Positions 1-7,744 of a DNA stretch of 64,000 nt are shown in pieces. Source of the DNA: Brevibacillus aydinogluensis (GTDB lineage Bacteria > Bacillota > Bacilli > Brevibacillales > Brevibacillaceae); NCBI RefSeq assembly GCF_031954365.1, contig NZ_JAUSVZ010000006.1; one strand, 5' to 3'. The notes below the pieces were generated by a model. The model made no database searches and was not told the origin of the DNA. It worked only from the letters and a program-made list of their open reading frames with translations. Each line of letters begins with the position of its first letter. Position 1 is the first letter of the stretch. Both the position numbers and the translations under genes were made by a program.

Positions 1-165
1 CGTCACAATATCGTCTGTCATGCAGTACGACTAACGGGCTGTTTTTGCTGAACGTCCTTCAAATTGGGCGCAGACCCAAAGAATAAGCGGCGCTCCCGGC
101 ATAAACTGAGAACAGCAGGGGAAACGTAAGGATAGTCCCATTTTTTGTCGAAAGGGGTCGACCCG

Positions 166-303
166 ATGCTTACGCCATCCGTATTTAAACGCGGGATTAT
201 CTGGATTCTGTTTTTTCTGCTGAGTCTGGTCGTCGCTCCCTTCTTTACAGATGACAGCAATCCGGCGCCCGCTCCCGCCGCTCCGCAGGCGACAGTCCGA
301 TAG
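166..303 (+). CDS. Possible 45-aa single-pass membrane peptide
   Basis: The frame opens with an ATG 8 nt after an AAAGGGG ribosome site (151-157) and encodes one strongly hydrophobic helix (about residues 10-27, rich in I, L, F and V) after a short basic N-terminus. A Pro/Ala-rich tail follows (APAPAAP). I do not recognise a family. The ribosome site and the plausible membrane topology are the only support. It could be a membrane peptide or chance. Confidence 0.35.
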   Translation: MLTPSVFKRGIIWILFFLLSLVVAPFFTDDSNPAPAPAAPQATVR

Positions 304-647
304 GGCGACGGCACACATACCCGCGTTCACGGCCAGTCCGGCCGGCGAGATGCATGGCGTGCCCCGGCATCCCGTATCCACAATCCACGTGGTGCGGGAT
401 GTTTACGTTTGGGGGGCTGTCCGGGAGGGGCTGTCTGCCGCGCGCCGGCTGCCGTACAGCGTCGGTGTCCGGGAGGATGCTACCCGCACAATAGTCCTAC
501 CCATCATACCCAAAATTGGAATAAAAAGTTTACATTTAAAATATTCTCAGTTAATATAAGTTAGTATGAAGGTCATGTTTGCTAACGATTGAATGGCAGG
601 CACTCGCTGACATAAAAAAACGGTAACACAAGGTGTGAACTGGATTC
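304..647. other. Intergenic stretch without a convincing gene
   Basis: A 102-codon frame (251-559) runs through here but overlaps the small membrane ORF, lacks a ribosome site and has a low-complexity Arg/Pro-rich start, so I do not call it. From about 500 the DNA turns AT-rich and probably carries the promoter of the next small gene. The first 165 bases of the window also show no supported feature. Confidence 0.4.
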
Positions 648-848
648 ATGAAAAACTTGGTCAGGGATATTTTTACTATTATCAGGATTGCTTTAATCTT
701 TCTTGCTACCTTTGCACTTTCAAGCCTATTGTTTTTTAGGTTTTTCTATGATGGTAAAAATGATGAACTAGTTTTTTTAATCCAGTTGGTTGTCGTTTTT
801 CTAATGAACCTCGTATGGTATAAGTGGAAACAACATAAAGAAAAATGA
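648..848 (+). CDS. Small two-helix membrane protein (66 aa)
   Basis: The protein has two predicted membrane segments, about residues 8-31 (IIRIALIFLATFALSSLLFF core) and 41-58 (FLIQLVVVFLMNLVWY), separated by a short charged loop and followed by a Lys-rich tail, so both ends probably face the cytoplasm. An AAGGTGTG ribosome-site-like sequence lies upstream. It is much more AT-rich than the core genes nearby. No family recognised; function unknown. Confidence 0.55.
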   Translation: MKNLVRDIFTIIRIALIFLATFALSSLLFFRFFYDGKNDELVFLIQLVVVFLMNLVWYKWKQHKEK

Positions 849-1001
849 CTTTAAGGGGGGATAATATTATCTTCCCTAAAAATATGTTTAGATATTTTTG
901 GCGTTCCATATCTCTTCGCTTTTTTTCATCTGCCGCTGACGCATCCCGCTGCAGTTGGCTCCCTTTGCCTTCGCGAACCCAAGTATAAGGAGGGAATTAT
1001 C
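849..1001 (+). terminator. AT-rich hairpins between two small genes
   Basis: A perfect 8-bp AT-only hairpin (AAAAATAT, 6-nt loop, ATATTTTT) lies near 880-901, after an imperfect stem with a GATAATATTATC palindrome at its top. These may end the upstream small transcript, but an AT-only stem is weak evidence. A strong AAGGAGGGAA ribosome site for the next gene ends the stretch. Confidence 0.3.
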
Positions 1002-1205
1002 ATGTCGACGTGGATCTTCCTGTCCATCATTGTTGGGGGTCTTTTGGTTTTTGGGGTAGTGTATGACCGCGTAACAAAAAGAAAAGCGAACGTGAAGGAT
1101 TTGGATACAGCAATGAAAAACTCAAGCCCGTCTAATATGGTATACAAAGAGACGTTTTTACATGAACAGCAAAATAAAATTCATGATTATAGCCAACTGC
1201 ACTAA
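1002..1205 (+). CDS. Small single-pass membrane protein (67 aa)
   Basis: ATG lies 7 nt after a strong AAGGAGGG ribosome site. Residues 4-22 (WIFLSIIVGGLLVFGVVYD) form one membrane helix. The rest is a hydrophilic cytoplasmic tail with a basic stretch (RVTKRKANVK) and a C-terminal HEQQNKIHDYSQLH. Its architecture resembles the many short Bacillales membrane proteins of unknown role. No family assignment is made. Confidence 0.6.
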   Translation: MSTWIFLSIIVGGLLVFGVVYDRVTKRKANVKDLDTAMKNSSPSNMVYKETFLHEQQNKIHDYSQLH

Positions 1206-1260
1206 TCCTGTCATCTGATGTACGAAGGTGGAGTACCCGCTGATAAAATATGTTAAACTG

Positions 1261-1289
1261 CTGAAATTTTCGAAACATTAGGCTACAAT
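1261..1289 (+). promoter_or_regulatory. Candidate SigA promoter for the ABC ATPase gene
   Basis: CTGAAA at 1261-1266, a 17-nt spacer and TACAAT at 1284-1289. The site is 45 nt upstream of the GTG start of the ABC ATPase. The -10 is near consensus and the -35 matches 4 of 6. Confidence 0.4.
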
Positions 1290-1333
1290 AGGGAGACAGG
1301 AATACAGACAGACGGAACCAGGGGGTACAAGTC

Positions 1334-2062
1334 GTGATCATCCAAGTGACAGACCTGCGAAAAAATTACGGAAAGCTGGAAGTGCTGAAAGGCATCACCA
1401 CCCAGGTGGCGGAACGGGAAGTAGTGTGCGTGATCGGGCCGTCCGGCTCGGGGAAAAGCACGTTTTTGCGCTGTCTCAACCAGTTGGAGGAGATGTCGGG
1501 CGGACGGATCGTCATCGCCGGTCGCGACCTGAGCGATCCCAAGGTGGACATCAACAAGGTGCGGGAAGAAGTCGGCATGGTGTTCCAGCGGTTCAATCTG
1601 TTCCCGCACAAGACCGTGCTGGAAAACGTCATCCTCGCTCCCATCAAGGTGAAGAAGATGCCGCTGGAGGAAGCGCGGCAGCATGGACTGGCCCTGTTGA
1701 AAAAGGTGGGGCTGGAAGACAAGGCGGACGTCTACCCGGACCGCCTCTCAGGCGGACAGATGCAGCGGGTGGCGATTGCCCGTGCACTGGCCATGAACCC
1801 CAAAGTGATGCTGTTTGACGAGCCCACCTCCGCACTTGATCCGGAGCTGGTCGGCGAAGTGCTGGGTGTGATGAAAGACCTGGCCAGGGAAGGCATGACC
1901 ATGATCGTCGTCACCCACGAGATGGGCTTTGCCCGCGAGGTGAGCGACCGGGTGATTTTCATGGATCAAGGCGTCATTGTCGAAGAAGGAACGCCCGAAC
2001 AAATTTTTTCCAGTCCGCGAAACGACCGGCTGCGCGCCTTTTTGGGCAGGACGTCGGCGTAA
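1334..2062 (+). CDS. Polar amino-acid ABC transporter ATP-binding protein (GlnQ type)
   Basis: A complete 242-aa nucleotide-binding subunit of the polar-amino-acid family, which energises uptake of residues such as Gln, Glu, Arg or His at the inner face of the membrane. Walker A GPSGSGKST is at residues 35-43, the signature LSGGQMQRVAIARAL near 139, and Walker B VMLFDEPTSALDPE near 160, followed by the switch His in VVTHEMGFA. The GTG start follows an AGGGGG ribosome site. The family normally sits beside a permease and a substrate-binding protein, but neither is in the window. It is therefore an orphan ATPase that must pair with components encoded elsewhere, and the substrate cannot be told. 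Confidence 0.88.
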   Translation: MIIQVTDLRKNYGKLEVLKGITTQVAEREVVCVIGPSGSGKSTFLRCLNQLEEMSGGRIVIAGRDLSDPKVDINKVREEVGMVFQRFNLFPHKTVLENVILAPIKVKKMPLEEARQHGLALLKKVGLEDKADVYPDRLSGGQMQRVAIARALAMNPKVMLFDEPTSALDPELVGEVLGVMKDLAREGMTMIVVTHEMGFAREVSDRVIFMDQGVIVEEGTPEQIFSSPRNDRLRAFLGRTSA

Positions 2063-2101
2063 GCGTGCAAACATGATTTCAACCCGATAACTAACAAAGA
2101 C

Positions 2102-2149
2102 AAAACCCAGGAATGCTGGAAAATCAACATTCCTGGGTTTTTCATTTTT
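2102..2149 (+). terminator. Rho-independent terminator after the ABC ATPase gene
   Basis: A perfect 14-bp stem (AAAACCCAGGAATG, 2102-2115, pairing with 2128-2141) with a 12-nt loop and a T-rich tail. The A-run on its left side means it could also act on the minus strand for the convergent deacetylase gene. Confidence 0.85.
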
Positions 2150-2304
2150 ATCGGGGACAGCCCCTTTTGAGCCAGCCTTTTTTGTGCGCAATGCTTGGCG
2201 GCTTACTTTCGAATCGGTTTCCAATGATTGCGTATTTCATTGAAACCAAATGAAAAATGTGGAAAAATATACCTCCTGCGGTTTGGTTGGCGCAAAACAA
2301 GCAC

Positions 2305-3006
2305 CTATTGTGCCGCATCGAGAAGCTGGCTCACAGTGACAAACCGGTAGCCCTGGGAGCGGAGATCGGTAATCAGCTCTTGCAGTGCCGCTACGGTCTG
2401 CCGCTGGTTCAGCCCGCCGTCGTGAAACAAAATGATGTCTCCGGCCGAGACGCTGCTTTTAACGCTTTTGGCAATCACTGAGGCGGTGCGGGCCAACGAC
2501 CAGTCGCGCGGATCGACCGACCAGTGGATGATGTCGTACCCGCATGACTGGACGGCGTTCAACACGTCGTGGGTCATGACGCCGCCGGGCGGCCGGTAGT
2601 ACTGGGCCAGCACGCCGGTCGTGCGCAGGATCGACTGCTCGGCGCGCTTGATCTCGTCGTAAATCTCCTGTTCGGTCAGCTTGTTCAGGTCGTAATGGTG
2701 GTACCCGTGATTGCCGATCTCGTGCCCGGCTTTCTGGATCCACTGCATGATCTTGGGATATTGCTCCGCTTTGGAACCGAGCACGAAAAAGGTGGCTAAC
2801 ACGTTGTTGCGGTGCAGCACTTCCAGGATCTTCGGCGTGTAGACGGCATCCGGTCCGTCGTCAAAGGTGAGCGCCACCACTTTTTTCTGGGTGTCGATGC
2901 GATGGATGGGCTCGTAGGCGGGGACAGGCAGACCAGACGCGGCGGTGCGGGACGTCCATCCGAAGAGGCAGAGGAGCAGACAGGCAAACAGCATCCTGCG
3001 GCGCAA
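2305..3006 (-). CDS. Polysaccharide deacetylase, NodB fold, secreted or membrane-anchored
   Basis: The 233-aa protein has an N-terminal signal or anchor (basic MRRRM, then LFACLLLCLFGW) and a carbohydrate esterase family 4 domain. Conserved NodB motifs are visible: TFDDGPD (47-53, base and metal Asp), GNHGYHHYD (metal ligands H100 and H104), YRPPGG, WSVDPRDW, and IILFHDGG with the catalytic His. It probably removes N-acetyl groups from peptidoglycan or another cell-wall glycan outside the membrane. The length and layout resemble the PdaA/PdaB and YlxY group of Bacillales, some of which act in sporulation. The TTG start is preferred because an AAAGGAGG site lies 8 nt before it and too far from the next ATG. 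It is divergent from the DUF2797 gene. Confidence 0.85.
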   Translation of the reverse strand: MRRRMLFACLLLCLFGWTSRTAASGLPVPAYEPIHRIDTQKKVVALTFDDGPDAVYTPKILEVLHRNNVLATFFVLGSKAEQYPKIMQWIQKAGHEIGNHGYHHYDLNKLTEQEIYDEIKRAEQSILRTTGVLAQYYRPPGGVMTHDVLNAVQSCGYDIIHWSVDPRDWSLARTASVIAKSVKSSVSAGDIILFHDGGLNQRQTVAALQELITDLRSQGYRFVTVSQLLDAAQ

Positions 3007-3107
3007 GACTACCGCCTCCTTTGCATGAATGGTCTTTTTCTAGCTTCACCGGGGCCCGGGAAAACATGCTGCCAAAAGAAAACAGCGGCCTGCGGGAAAG
3101 CGGGATG

Positions 3108-3116
3108 TGGTAGAAT
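3108..3116 (+). promoter_or_regulatory. Extended -10 promoter for the DUF2797 gene
   Basis: TGG followed by TAGAAT at 3111-3116 forms a TGn-type extended -10 element 32 nt before the start codon. No good -35 is seen, which is common for this promoter class. Confidence 0.35.
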
Positions 3117-3147
3117 GAAGGGACCGTACATAGGGGAGGAGAGAGTA

Positions 3148-3957
3148 ATGGTGGAACTCCGCGGTGTTCTGCATGGGCTGGTCCACCAGTACCACGGCAA
3201 GGATCAGCCTGTTGACTACTATCTGCAGGTGGGGGAAGACCGGCTGCCGTTGAATGAATGGCTGGGCCGCGAACTGACGATCGCCTTTCTCGGCGAGAAA
3301 AACTGCATCGCCTGCGGACGCAAGACCAACAAGACGTTTAACAACGGGTACTGTTACCCCTGTTTTACCAAGCTGCCGGAAAACGACTTGTGCATCGTCA
3401 AACCGCACGAATGCCACTATGATCAGGGGACTTGTCGAGACGCCAGCTTTGGAGAGGCGCACTGCATGATTCCGCACTACGTCTACCTGGCCGTATCCAG
3501 CGACGTGAAGGTGGGGCTGACGCGAAAAAACAACGAGCTCAAGCGCTGGGTGGACCAGGGAGCCATCCGCGCCATCCCGATCGCGGAGGTGCCGACCCGG
3601 CGCATGGCGGGAGAGCTGGAGGTGCACCTGAGCCAGTTTTTGCCCGACAAGACCAACTGGCGAAAAATGCTGAAAGGGGATGTCAAGGAAGTGGATCTCC
3701 TCGCCCTTCGCGAAGAGGTGTACGCCCACTTCCCTGAGGAGTTCAAGCCGTTTCAGTACCGGGAAGACGAATGGATAGACATCACCTATCCGATCCTGGA
3801 GTCGCTGGACAAGATCAAATCGCTGACGCTGGACAAGCAGGAGAGTCTCGGCGGCAAGCTGATCGGCGTGAAGGCCCAGTACCTGATTTTTGAAAACGGC
3901 GTCTTCCAGGCGAAAAAACACGCCGGTTACCAGGTGCAGGTGACCGTCACCGCCTGA
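3148..3957 (+). CDS. DUF2797 family protein with zinc-ribbon motif
   Basis: A 269-aa soluble protein that I match to the DUF2797 family from its pattern of Cys pairs: CIACGRKTNK...GYCYPCF near residues 52-70, then CHYDQGTCRD, and a conserved segment PHYVYLAVSSDVKVGLTRK that resembles a GIY-YIG-like start. The Cys pairs suggest one structural zinc. No biochemical role is established for the family to my knowledge. The ATG at 3148 is chosen because AGGGGAGGAG precedes it; the longer open frame upstream runs antisense over the deacetylase gene. Confidence 0.75.
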   Translation: MVELRGVLHGLVHQYHGKDQPVDYYLQVGEDRLPLNEWLGRELTIAFLGEKNCIACGRKTNKTFNNGYCYPCFTKLPENDLCIVKPHECHYDQGTCRDASFGEAHCMIPHYVYLAVSSDVKVGLTRKNNELKRWVDQGAIRAIPIAEVPTRRMAGELEVHLSQFLPDKTNWRKMLKGDVKEVDLLALREEVYAHFPEEFKPFQYREDEWIDITYPILESLDKIKSLTLDKQESLGGKLIGVKAQYLIFENGVFQAKKHAGYQVQVTVTA

Positions 3958-4021
3958 CGTGCATAAACCAGCCCCCTTCGCTCCACACTGAAAGAAATCG
4001 GAGCGGAGGAGGCGAACGCAC

Positions 4022-4201
4022 GTGACCCGAGAGCAGATCCAATACACGGAACCGCTGACCGGCACGCTCGCAGAAGCGGCAGAAGCAGACCCGCTGGGGG
4101 TGCCCTTTTCGCCGCTGGCGCAGACGTGGCAGGTCAATCCGGGTACGGAAACGGCGGAGCCGGGCGGTGAGCCTGGTGAACCGGTACGGACAACCAATTA
4201 A
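4022..4201 (+). CDS. Small acidic hypothetical protein (59 aa)
   Basis: A GTG-initiated frame 64 nt after the DUF2797 gene, with a GGAGGAGG ribosome site upstream and a terminator 20 nt after its stop. The product is acidic and Gly/Pro/Glu-rich with no membrane segment or Cys (TEPLTGTLAEAAEADPLG; PGTETAEPGGEPGEPV). It probably shares the DUF2797 transcript. No family recognised. The ribosome site plus terminator framing makes it more likely real than not. Confidence 0.5.
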   Translation: MTREQIQYTEPLTGTLAEAAEADPLGVPFSPLAQTWQVNPGTETAEPGGEPGEPVRTTN

Positions 4202-4220
4202 AAGACGGATGACAGGGTAT

Positions 4221-4254
4221 GGCAGCCAGCAGCGATGCGTGGCTGCCGTTTTTT
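4221..4254 (+). terminator. Rho-independent terminator after the DUF2797 operon
   Basis: A perfect 8-bp stem, GGCAGCCA (4221-4228) with TGGCTGCC (4240-4247), an 11-nt loop, then GTTTTTT. Confidence 0.85.
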
Positions 4255-4275
4255 AAGGACTGCCCTGGTCGCATG

Positions 4276-4338
4276 AAAAAAGCCCGCGTAACTTCGGGAG
4301 GGGGGCACCTGTCCTCTCCTGCACGTTACTTGCGGGCT
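4276..4338 (-). terminator. Extended hairpin with T-run on the minus strand
   Basis: AGCCCGCGTAAC (4281-4292) pairs with GTTACTTGCGGGCT (4325-4338), with a 2-nt bulge. A second inner helix (GGAGG with CCTCTCC) lies inside the 32-nt interior. The A-run at 4276-4281 reads as a T-run on the minus strand, so it looks like a minus-strand terminator, yet no minus-strand gene precedes it. It may be a structured element instead. Confidence 0.4.
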
Positions 4339-4437
4339 CCAGTCTGAATCGTTTTTGCCGCGAGGGACATCGTGGTATGCTAGTAGCAGGAACAATTCTT
4401 TCCATTGTTAATTATCACGCGTTCGAGGTGAATCAGT

Positions 4438-4800
4438 ATGACGATCAAGGCATACCTCTACGACAAATGCGGCACCTGCCGCAAAGCGAAGCAGTGGCTG
4501 AATCAGCACGGTGTCGCCTTTGAGGAGATTCCGATAGTGGAAGCACCGCCGTCCAAGGAGGAGCTGCGCCGGATGTGGCAGGCGAGCGGGCTTGACCTGC
4601 GCAAGTTTTTCAACACCAGCGGCCAGCACTACCGCGAGTTGGGACTGAAGGACAAGCTGCCCGCGATGAGCGAGGAAGAGATGCTGGAGCTGCTTTCGTC
4701 CAACGGCAAACTGATCAAGCGCCCGCTGGTGACGGACGGCAATACGGTGACAGTTGGCTTTAAGGAAGATGAGTTCGAAAAAGCCTGGGGGGCGCGCTGA
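4438..4800 (+). CDS. ArsC/Spx-family thioredoxin-fold protein (YusI/YffB-like)
   Basis: A 120-aa member of the arsenate-reductase-like family, with the redox pair CGTC at residues 11-14 directly after the first strand (YLYDKC). The conserved RPLVTDG segment near residue 97 is the cis-proline region of the fold. Spx and MgsR of Bacillus also have an N-terminal CxxC but bind RNA polymerase. Length and sequence here fit the uncharacterised YusI/YffB group better, so a redox or reductase role is likelier than a regulator. The gene is followed after 2 nt by an aminotransferase gene, so the two are co-transcribed. Confidence 0.75.
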   Translation: MTIKAYLYDKCGTCRKAKQWLNQHGVAFEEIPIVEAPPSKEELRRMWQASGLDLRKFFNTSGQHYRELGLKDKLPAMSEEEMLELLSSNGKLIKRPLVTDGNTVTVGFKEDEFEKAWGAR

Positions 4801-4802
4801 CG

Positions 4803-5993
4803 ATGCGGACCCCGTCGCGGCGTTTGGAGCACCTGTCGTCGGCGATATTTTCCGAACTCGCGAGGTGCAAGCGGAGCGCGGCGCAGCGTCGTCCCGTCAT
4901 CGACCTGAGCATCGGCAGTCCGGACCAGCCGCCCGCGCCTGAACTGGTGGACGCGCTGGTCGAAGCCGTGCGGCAGCCGGGAGCGTTCGGCTATCCGATG
5001 ACCGACGGGACGGACGAATTTCGCGCCGAAGTGGCCTGCTGGTACCGGTACCGGTTCGGCGTCGCGCTCGATCCCGACAGGGAGGTACACTCGTTGATGG
5101 GCTCCCAGGACGGTCTGGCCCACTTTGCCCTGGCCTGGGCCGACCCCGGGGACGTGGTGCTGGTGCCGGACCCGGGGTATCCCATCTACGCCGGCAGCGT
5201 CCGTTTGGCGGGGGCCGACCTGTACCCGATGCCGCTGCGGGCGGAAAACGGCTTCCTGCCCGATCTGGCGAAAATTCCGGAAGAGGTGGCCCGGCGCGCC
5301 CGCTTCATGATTCTCAACTATCCGAACAACCCGGTGTCTGCCGTGGCGCCGCTCTCCTTTTTTGAACAGGTGGTGTCCTTTGCCAAACGGCACGACATCA
5401 TCGTGGTGCACGACCTGGCCTACTCGGAAATGGCGTTTGACGGTTATCGGCCGCCCAGTTTTCTGCAGGCGCCCGGAGCCAAAGACGTGGGCATCGAGTT
5501 CAACTCGTTTTCCAAAAGCTTCAACATGGCCGGCTGCCGGATCGCCTACGTGGTGGGCAATGAAGAGATCATCAAGCCGCTGGCCGCGGTCAAATCCAAC
5601 GTGGATTACGGCGTCTTTCTCCCCGTGCAGCAGATGGCGGTGGCGGCGCTGCGGCTGGACAGGGAGTCGGGTTCGTCAAACGCGGTGGGCCCCCTCTACC
5701 AGGAACGGCGTGACGTGTTGCTCGCTGCGCTGCGGGAAGCGGGCTGGGCGATCGAGCCGCCCAAGGCGACCATGTTTGTCTGGGCGCCGGTGCCGGCCGG
5801 ATGGAGTTCGCGGGCGTTTGCCTTTGCCCTGTTGGAAGAAGCGGGCGTGGTGGTCGTCCCCGGCAGCGCATTCGGCGCGGAAGGAGAAGGCTACGTGCGC
5901 ATTGCTCTGGTGCAGCCGCCGGACGTGCTGCGGGAAGCGGCCGACAGAATCGCGGCATCCGGCATATTGTCTCGAAAACCGACCGGCGCATAA
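4803..5993 (+). CDS. Class I/II pyridoxal-phosphate aminotransferase (DapL/AspC-like)
   Basis: A 396-aa fold-type I aminotransferase. The conserved parts are SIGSPDQPP at the N-terminus, the cofactor-contacting NYPNNPVSA near residue 176, DLAYSEMAF (Asp and Tyr stacking on the cofactor), the Schiff-base lysine in SFSKSFNMAGCRIAY near residue 240, and a late Arg for the substrate carboxylate. The closest relatives by eye are LL-diaminopimelate/aspartate-type aminotransferases, but substrate cannot be read from the sequence. Translation is probably coupled to the upstream ArsC-like gene, since only 2 nt separate stop and start. Confidence 0.8.
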   Translation: MRTPSRRLEHLSSAIFSELARCKRSAAQRRPVIDLSIGSPDQPPAPELVDALVEAVRQPGAFGYPMTDGTDEFRAEVACWYRYRFGVALDPDREVHSLMGSQDGLAHFALAWADPGDVVLVPDPGYPIYAGSVRLAGADLYPMPLRAENGFLPDLAKIPEEVARRARFMILNYPNNPVSAVAPLSFFEQVVSFAKRHDIIVVHDLAYSEMAFDGYRPPSFLQAPGAKDVGIEFNSFSKSFNMAGCRIAYVVGNEEIIKPLAAVKSNVDYGVFLPVQQMAVAALRLDRESGSSNAVGPLYQERRDVLLAALREAGWAIEPPKATMFVWAPVPAGWSSRAFAFALLEEAGVVVVPGSAFGAEGEGYVRIALVQPPDVLREAADRIAASGILSRKPTGA

Positions 5994-6064
5994 ACGTTCC
6001 TGCGAGTGGGAATGCTATTTGTTGTGCCATTGAGATGGAATTACAGGTTGAAATGATTCCTACA

Positions 6065-6098
6065 TTATATTGACTATAAAGAGCTACGTTGATATGAT
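6065..6098 (+). promoter_or_regulatory. Peroxiredoxin promoter with overlapping PerR-like box
   Basis: TTGACT (6070-6075), a 17-nt spacer and TATGAT (6093-6098) form a strong SigA promoter. TTATATTGACTATAA at 6065-6079 matches the PerR box TTATAATNATTATAA at 12 of 14 fixed positions and covers the -35, the expected place for a repressor site. Peroxide-responsive control of the peroxiredoxin is inferred from this. Confidence 0.6.
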
Positions 6099-6142
6099 GA
6101 GAACTGTAGGCAATAAAACAAATCCTAAGGAGGTTGTTACAT

Positions 6143-6691
6143 ATGGCACAACGTCTTGTTGGTCTTCCGGCCCCTGACTTTACGCTGGAAACCGCTCTTG
6201 GCAACGGCAAGGATTTCGGTAAGGTTTCCCTCTCCGACTACCGTGGCAAATGGCTGGTACTGTTCTTCTATCCGCTCGACTTCACGTTCGTGTGCCCGAC
6301 GGAAATTATCGCGCTGAGCGATGCTATCGAAGACTTCAAAGATCTGGATGCGGAAGTGCTCGGCGTATCCGTTGACTCCAAGCACTCCCACCGTGCATGG
6401 ATCAACACCCCGCGCGACAAAAACGGTCTGGGCGGCCTGAACTACCCGCTCGCTTCCGACTTCAACAAAACCACCGCTCGTGCTTACGGCGTGCTGGATG
6501 AAGAAGCTGGCGTAGCATTCCGCGGTCTGTTCATCATCGACCCGGAAGGCGTTCTGCGCTACCAAGTCGTAACCGATCTGAACATCGGCCGCTCCGTAGA
6601 CGAAACGCTGCGCGTGCTGCAAGCACTGCAATCCGGCGGTCTGTGCCCGGCCAACTGGCGTCCGGGTGAAGCTCACCTGACGGCGAACTAA
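6143..6691 (+). CDS. Typical 2-Cys peroxiredoxin (AhpC/TSA family)
   Basis: A 182-aa thiol peroxidase that reduces hydrogen peroxide and organic peroxides in the cytoplasm. The peroxidatic Cys51 is in DFTFVCPTE and the resolving Cys168 in GGLCPANWRPGE, so it should work as a disulfide-linked dimer. The length is usual for the Prx1/AhpC group. The ATG at 6143 lies after a perfect AAGGAGG site; a longer reading from 6134 would overlap that site. No ahpF is adjacent, so reduction probably depends on thioredoxin, perhaps helped by the thioredoxin-like protein encoded next. It is monocistronic, with a terminator right after it. Confidence 0.92.
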   Translation: MAQRLVGLPAPDFTLETALGNGKDFGKVSLSDYRGKWLVLFFYPLDFTFVCPTEIIALSDAIEDFKDLDAEVLGVSVDSKHSHRAWINTPRDKNGLGGLNYPLASDFNKTTARAYGVLDEEAGVAFRGLFIIDPEGVLRYQVVTDLNIGRSVDETLRVLQALQSGGLCPANWRPGEAHLTAN

Positions 6692-6713
6692 GCATCGCGG
6701 CATCAGATGAAAA

Positions 6714-6747
6714 AGGGTCTAACAACCTGCTGTTAGACCCTTTTTTT
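6714..6747 (+). terminator. Rho-independent terminator after the peroxiredoxin gene
   Basis: A perfect 11-bp stem, AGGGTCTAACA (6714-6724) with TGTTAGACCCT (6731-6741), a 6-nt loop and a run of T. Confidence 0.9.
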
Positions 6748-6840
6748 GCAGGAGCGATGAGCAAGCGACTCCTGTTTCAATAGAAGGGCCGTTTTTGGCA
6801 TAAGCTTTTCTGTAGGGAACCGAAAGGAGATGTGCTTTCC

Positions 6841-7293
6841 ATGCGTTTGCGCGAAGAACTGCCTGATTTCCCCGGTGTGACCGAATGGGTCAACGGACAG
6901 GCGAGCAAGTCCGAACTGGCCGGCAAACCGGTCCTGGTTCACTTCTGGTCGATTAGCTGCTACATGTGCAAGGAGTCGCTGCCGCAGGTGAACGAGTGGC
7001 GCGAAAAATACGCCGCCAACGGCCTGCAGGTGGTAGGCATCCACATGCCGCGCTCCGAAGCGGACACCAACGTGGAGGCCATCAAGGAAACCATTGCCGA
7101 GTACAAGCTGACGCACCCGATTGCCATCGACAACCAGATGAAGACCACCGACGCGTTCCAAAACGAATACGTCCCGGCTTTCTACCTGTTTGACGAAAAC
7201 CTGCAGCTCCGTCACTTCCAGGCGGGCGAGAAGGGGCTCAATTTGGTAAAAAAACGCCTTCATCGAATTTTGGGGATTGAAGAGGAATCCTAG
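6841..7293 (+). CDS. Thioredoxin-like protein (TlpA/ResA family), cytoplasmic
   Basis: A 150-aa thioredoxin-fold protein with the redox pair CYMC at residues 40-43 (VHFWSISCYMCKES) and the cis-proline in NEYVPAFYLFDEN. It belongs to the AhpC-TSA/TlpA branch by the extra insert and the GEKGL segment near the end. There is no signal peptide or membrane helix, so unlike ResA it should act in the cytoplasm. ATG 6841 is chosen over an in-frame GTG at 6832 because the GAAAGGAGA site lies at the correct distance only for the ATG. Its placement after the peroxiredoxin suggests, but does not prove, a role in disulfide reduction. Confidence 0.82.
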   Translation: MRLREELPDFPGVTEWVNGQASKSELAGKPVLVHFWSISCYMCKESLPQVNEWREKYAANGLQVVGIHMPRSEADTNVEAIKETIAEYKLTHPIAIDNQMKTTDAFQNEYVPAFYLFDENLQLRHFQAGEKGLNLVKKRLHRILGIEEES

Positions 7294-7352
7294 AACGTTT
7301 GTCCAATAAGTAAGGGGTAACCGAATGTACCTGATAGGAGGATACGTAAGCG

Positions 7353-7733
7353 ATGGAATTCCCGAAACACCTTCGTTACAGTGAAGAGCACGAATGGGTG
7401 CGCGTAGAAGGAAACAAGGCGTATATCGGTATTACGGCTTTTGCCCAATCCGAGCTGGGCGACATCGTGTTCGTCGAATTGCCGGAAGTAGGGGCCGAGA
7501 TCAAGCAGGATGAACCGTTTGGCAGCGTGGAGTCGGTCAAGACTGTATCCGAGCTGTATGCTCCTGTCAGCGGAAAAGTGGTGGAAGTAAACGGCGAGTT
7601 GGAAAACGCGCCGGAACTGGTCAACACGTCGCCGTACGAGCAGGCGTGGATGATCGTCGTGGAAATGTCTGATCCGAGCGAACTGGATAAGCTGCTGGAT
7701 GCGGACAAATACGAAGCAATGGTAAAAGAATAG
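7353..7733 (+). CDS. gcvH: Glycine cleavage system H protein
   Basis: A 126-aa lipoyl carrier. The lipoylated lysine is K63 in GSVESVKTVSELYAP, and the rest follows the family closely (YSEEHEWVRVEG at the start, GDIVFVELPEVG, NTSPYEQAWM). It shuttles the aminomethyl group between the P, T and L proteins. In Firmicutes it also serves as the intermediate for lipoate assembly on other enzymes. No other gcv gene is in the window, which fits the stand-alone gcvH seen in many Bacillales. Ribosome site TAGGAGGATA; terminator directly after. Confidence 0.93.
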   Translation: MEFPKHLRYSEEHEWVRVEGNKAYIGITAFAQSELGDIVFVELPEVGAEIKQDEPFGSVESVKTVSELYAPVSGKVVEVNGELENAPELVNTSPYEQAWMIVVEMSDPSELDKLLDADKYEAMVKE

Positions 7734-7744
7734 GAATGTGCACG

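Noticed and set aside
251..559. 102-codon plus-strand frame near the window start
   Set aside because: Overlaps a small membrane ORF, lacks a ribosome site and has an Arg/Pro-rich start that looks random.
2812..3147. N-terminal extension of the DUF2797 frame
   Set aside because: It lies antisense to the deacetylase gene and precedes the clear promoter and ribosome site of the gene.
4438..4800. Spx-type regulator
   Set aside because: The CxxC is present, but the overall sequence fits YusI/YffB-like ArsC-family proteins better, and the gene is coupled to an aminotransferase gene.
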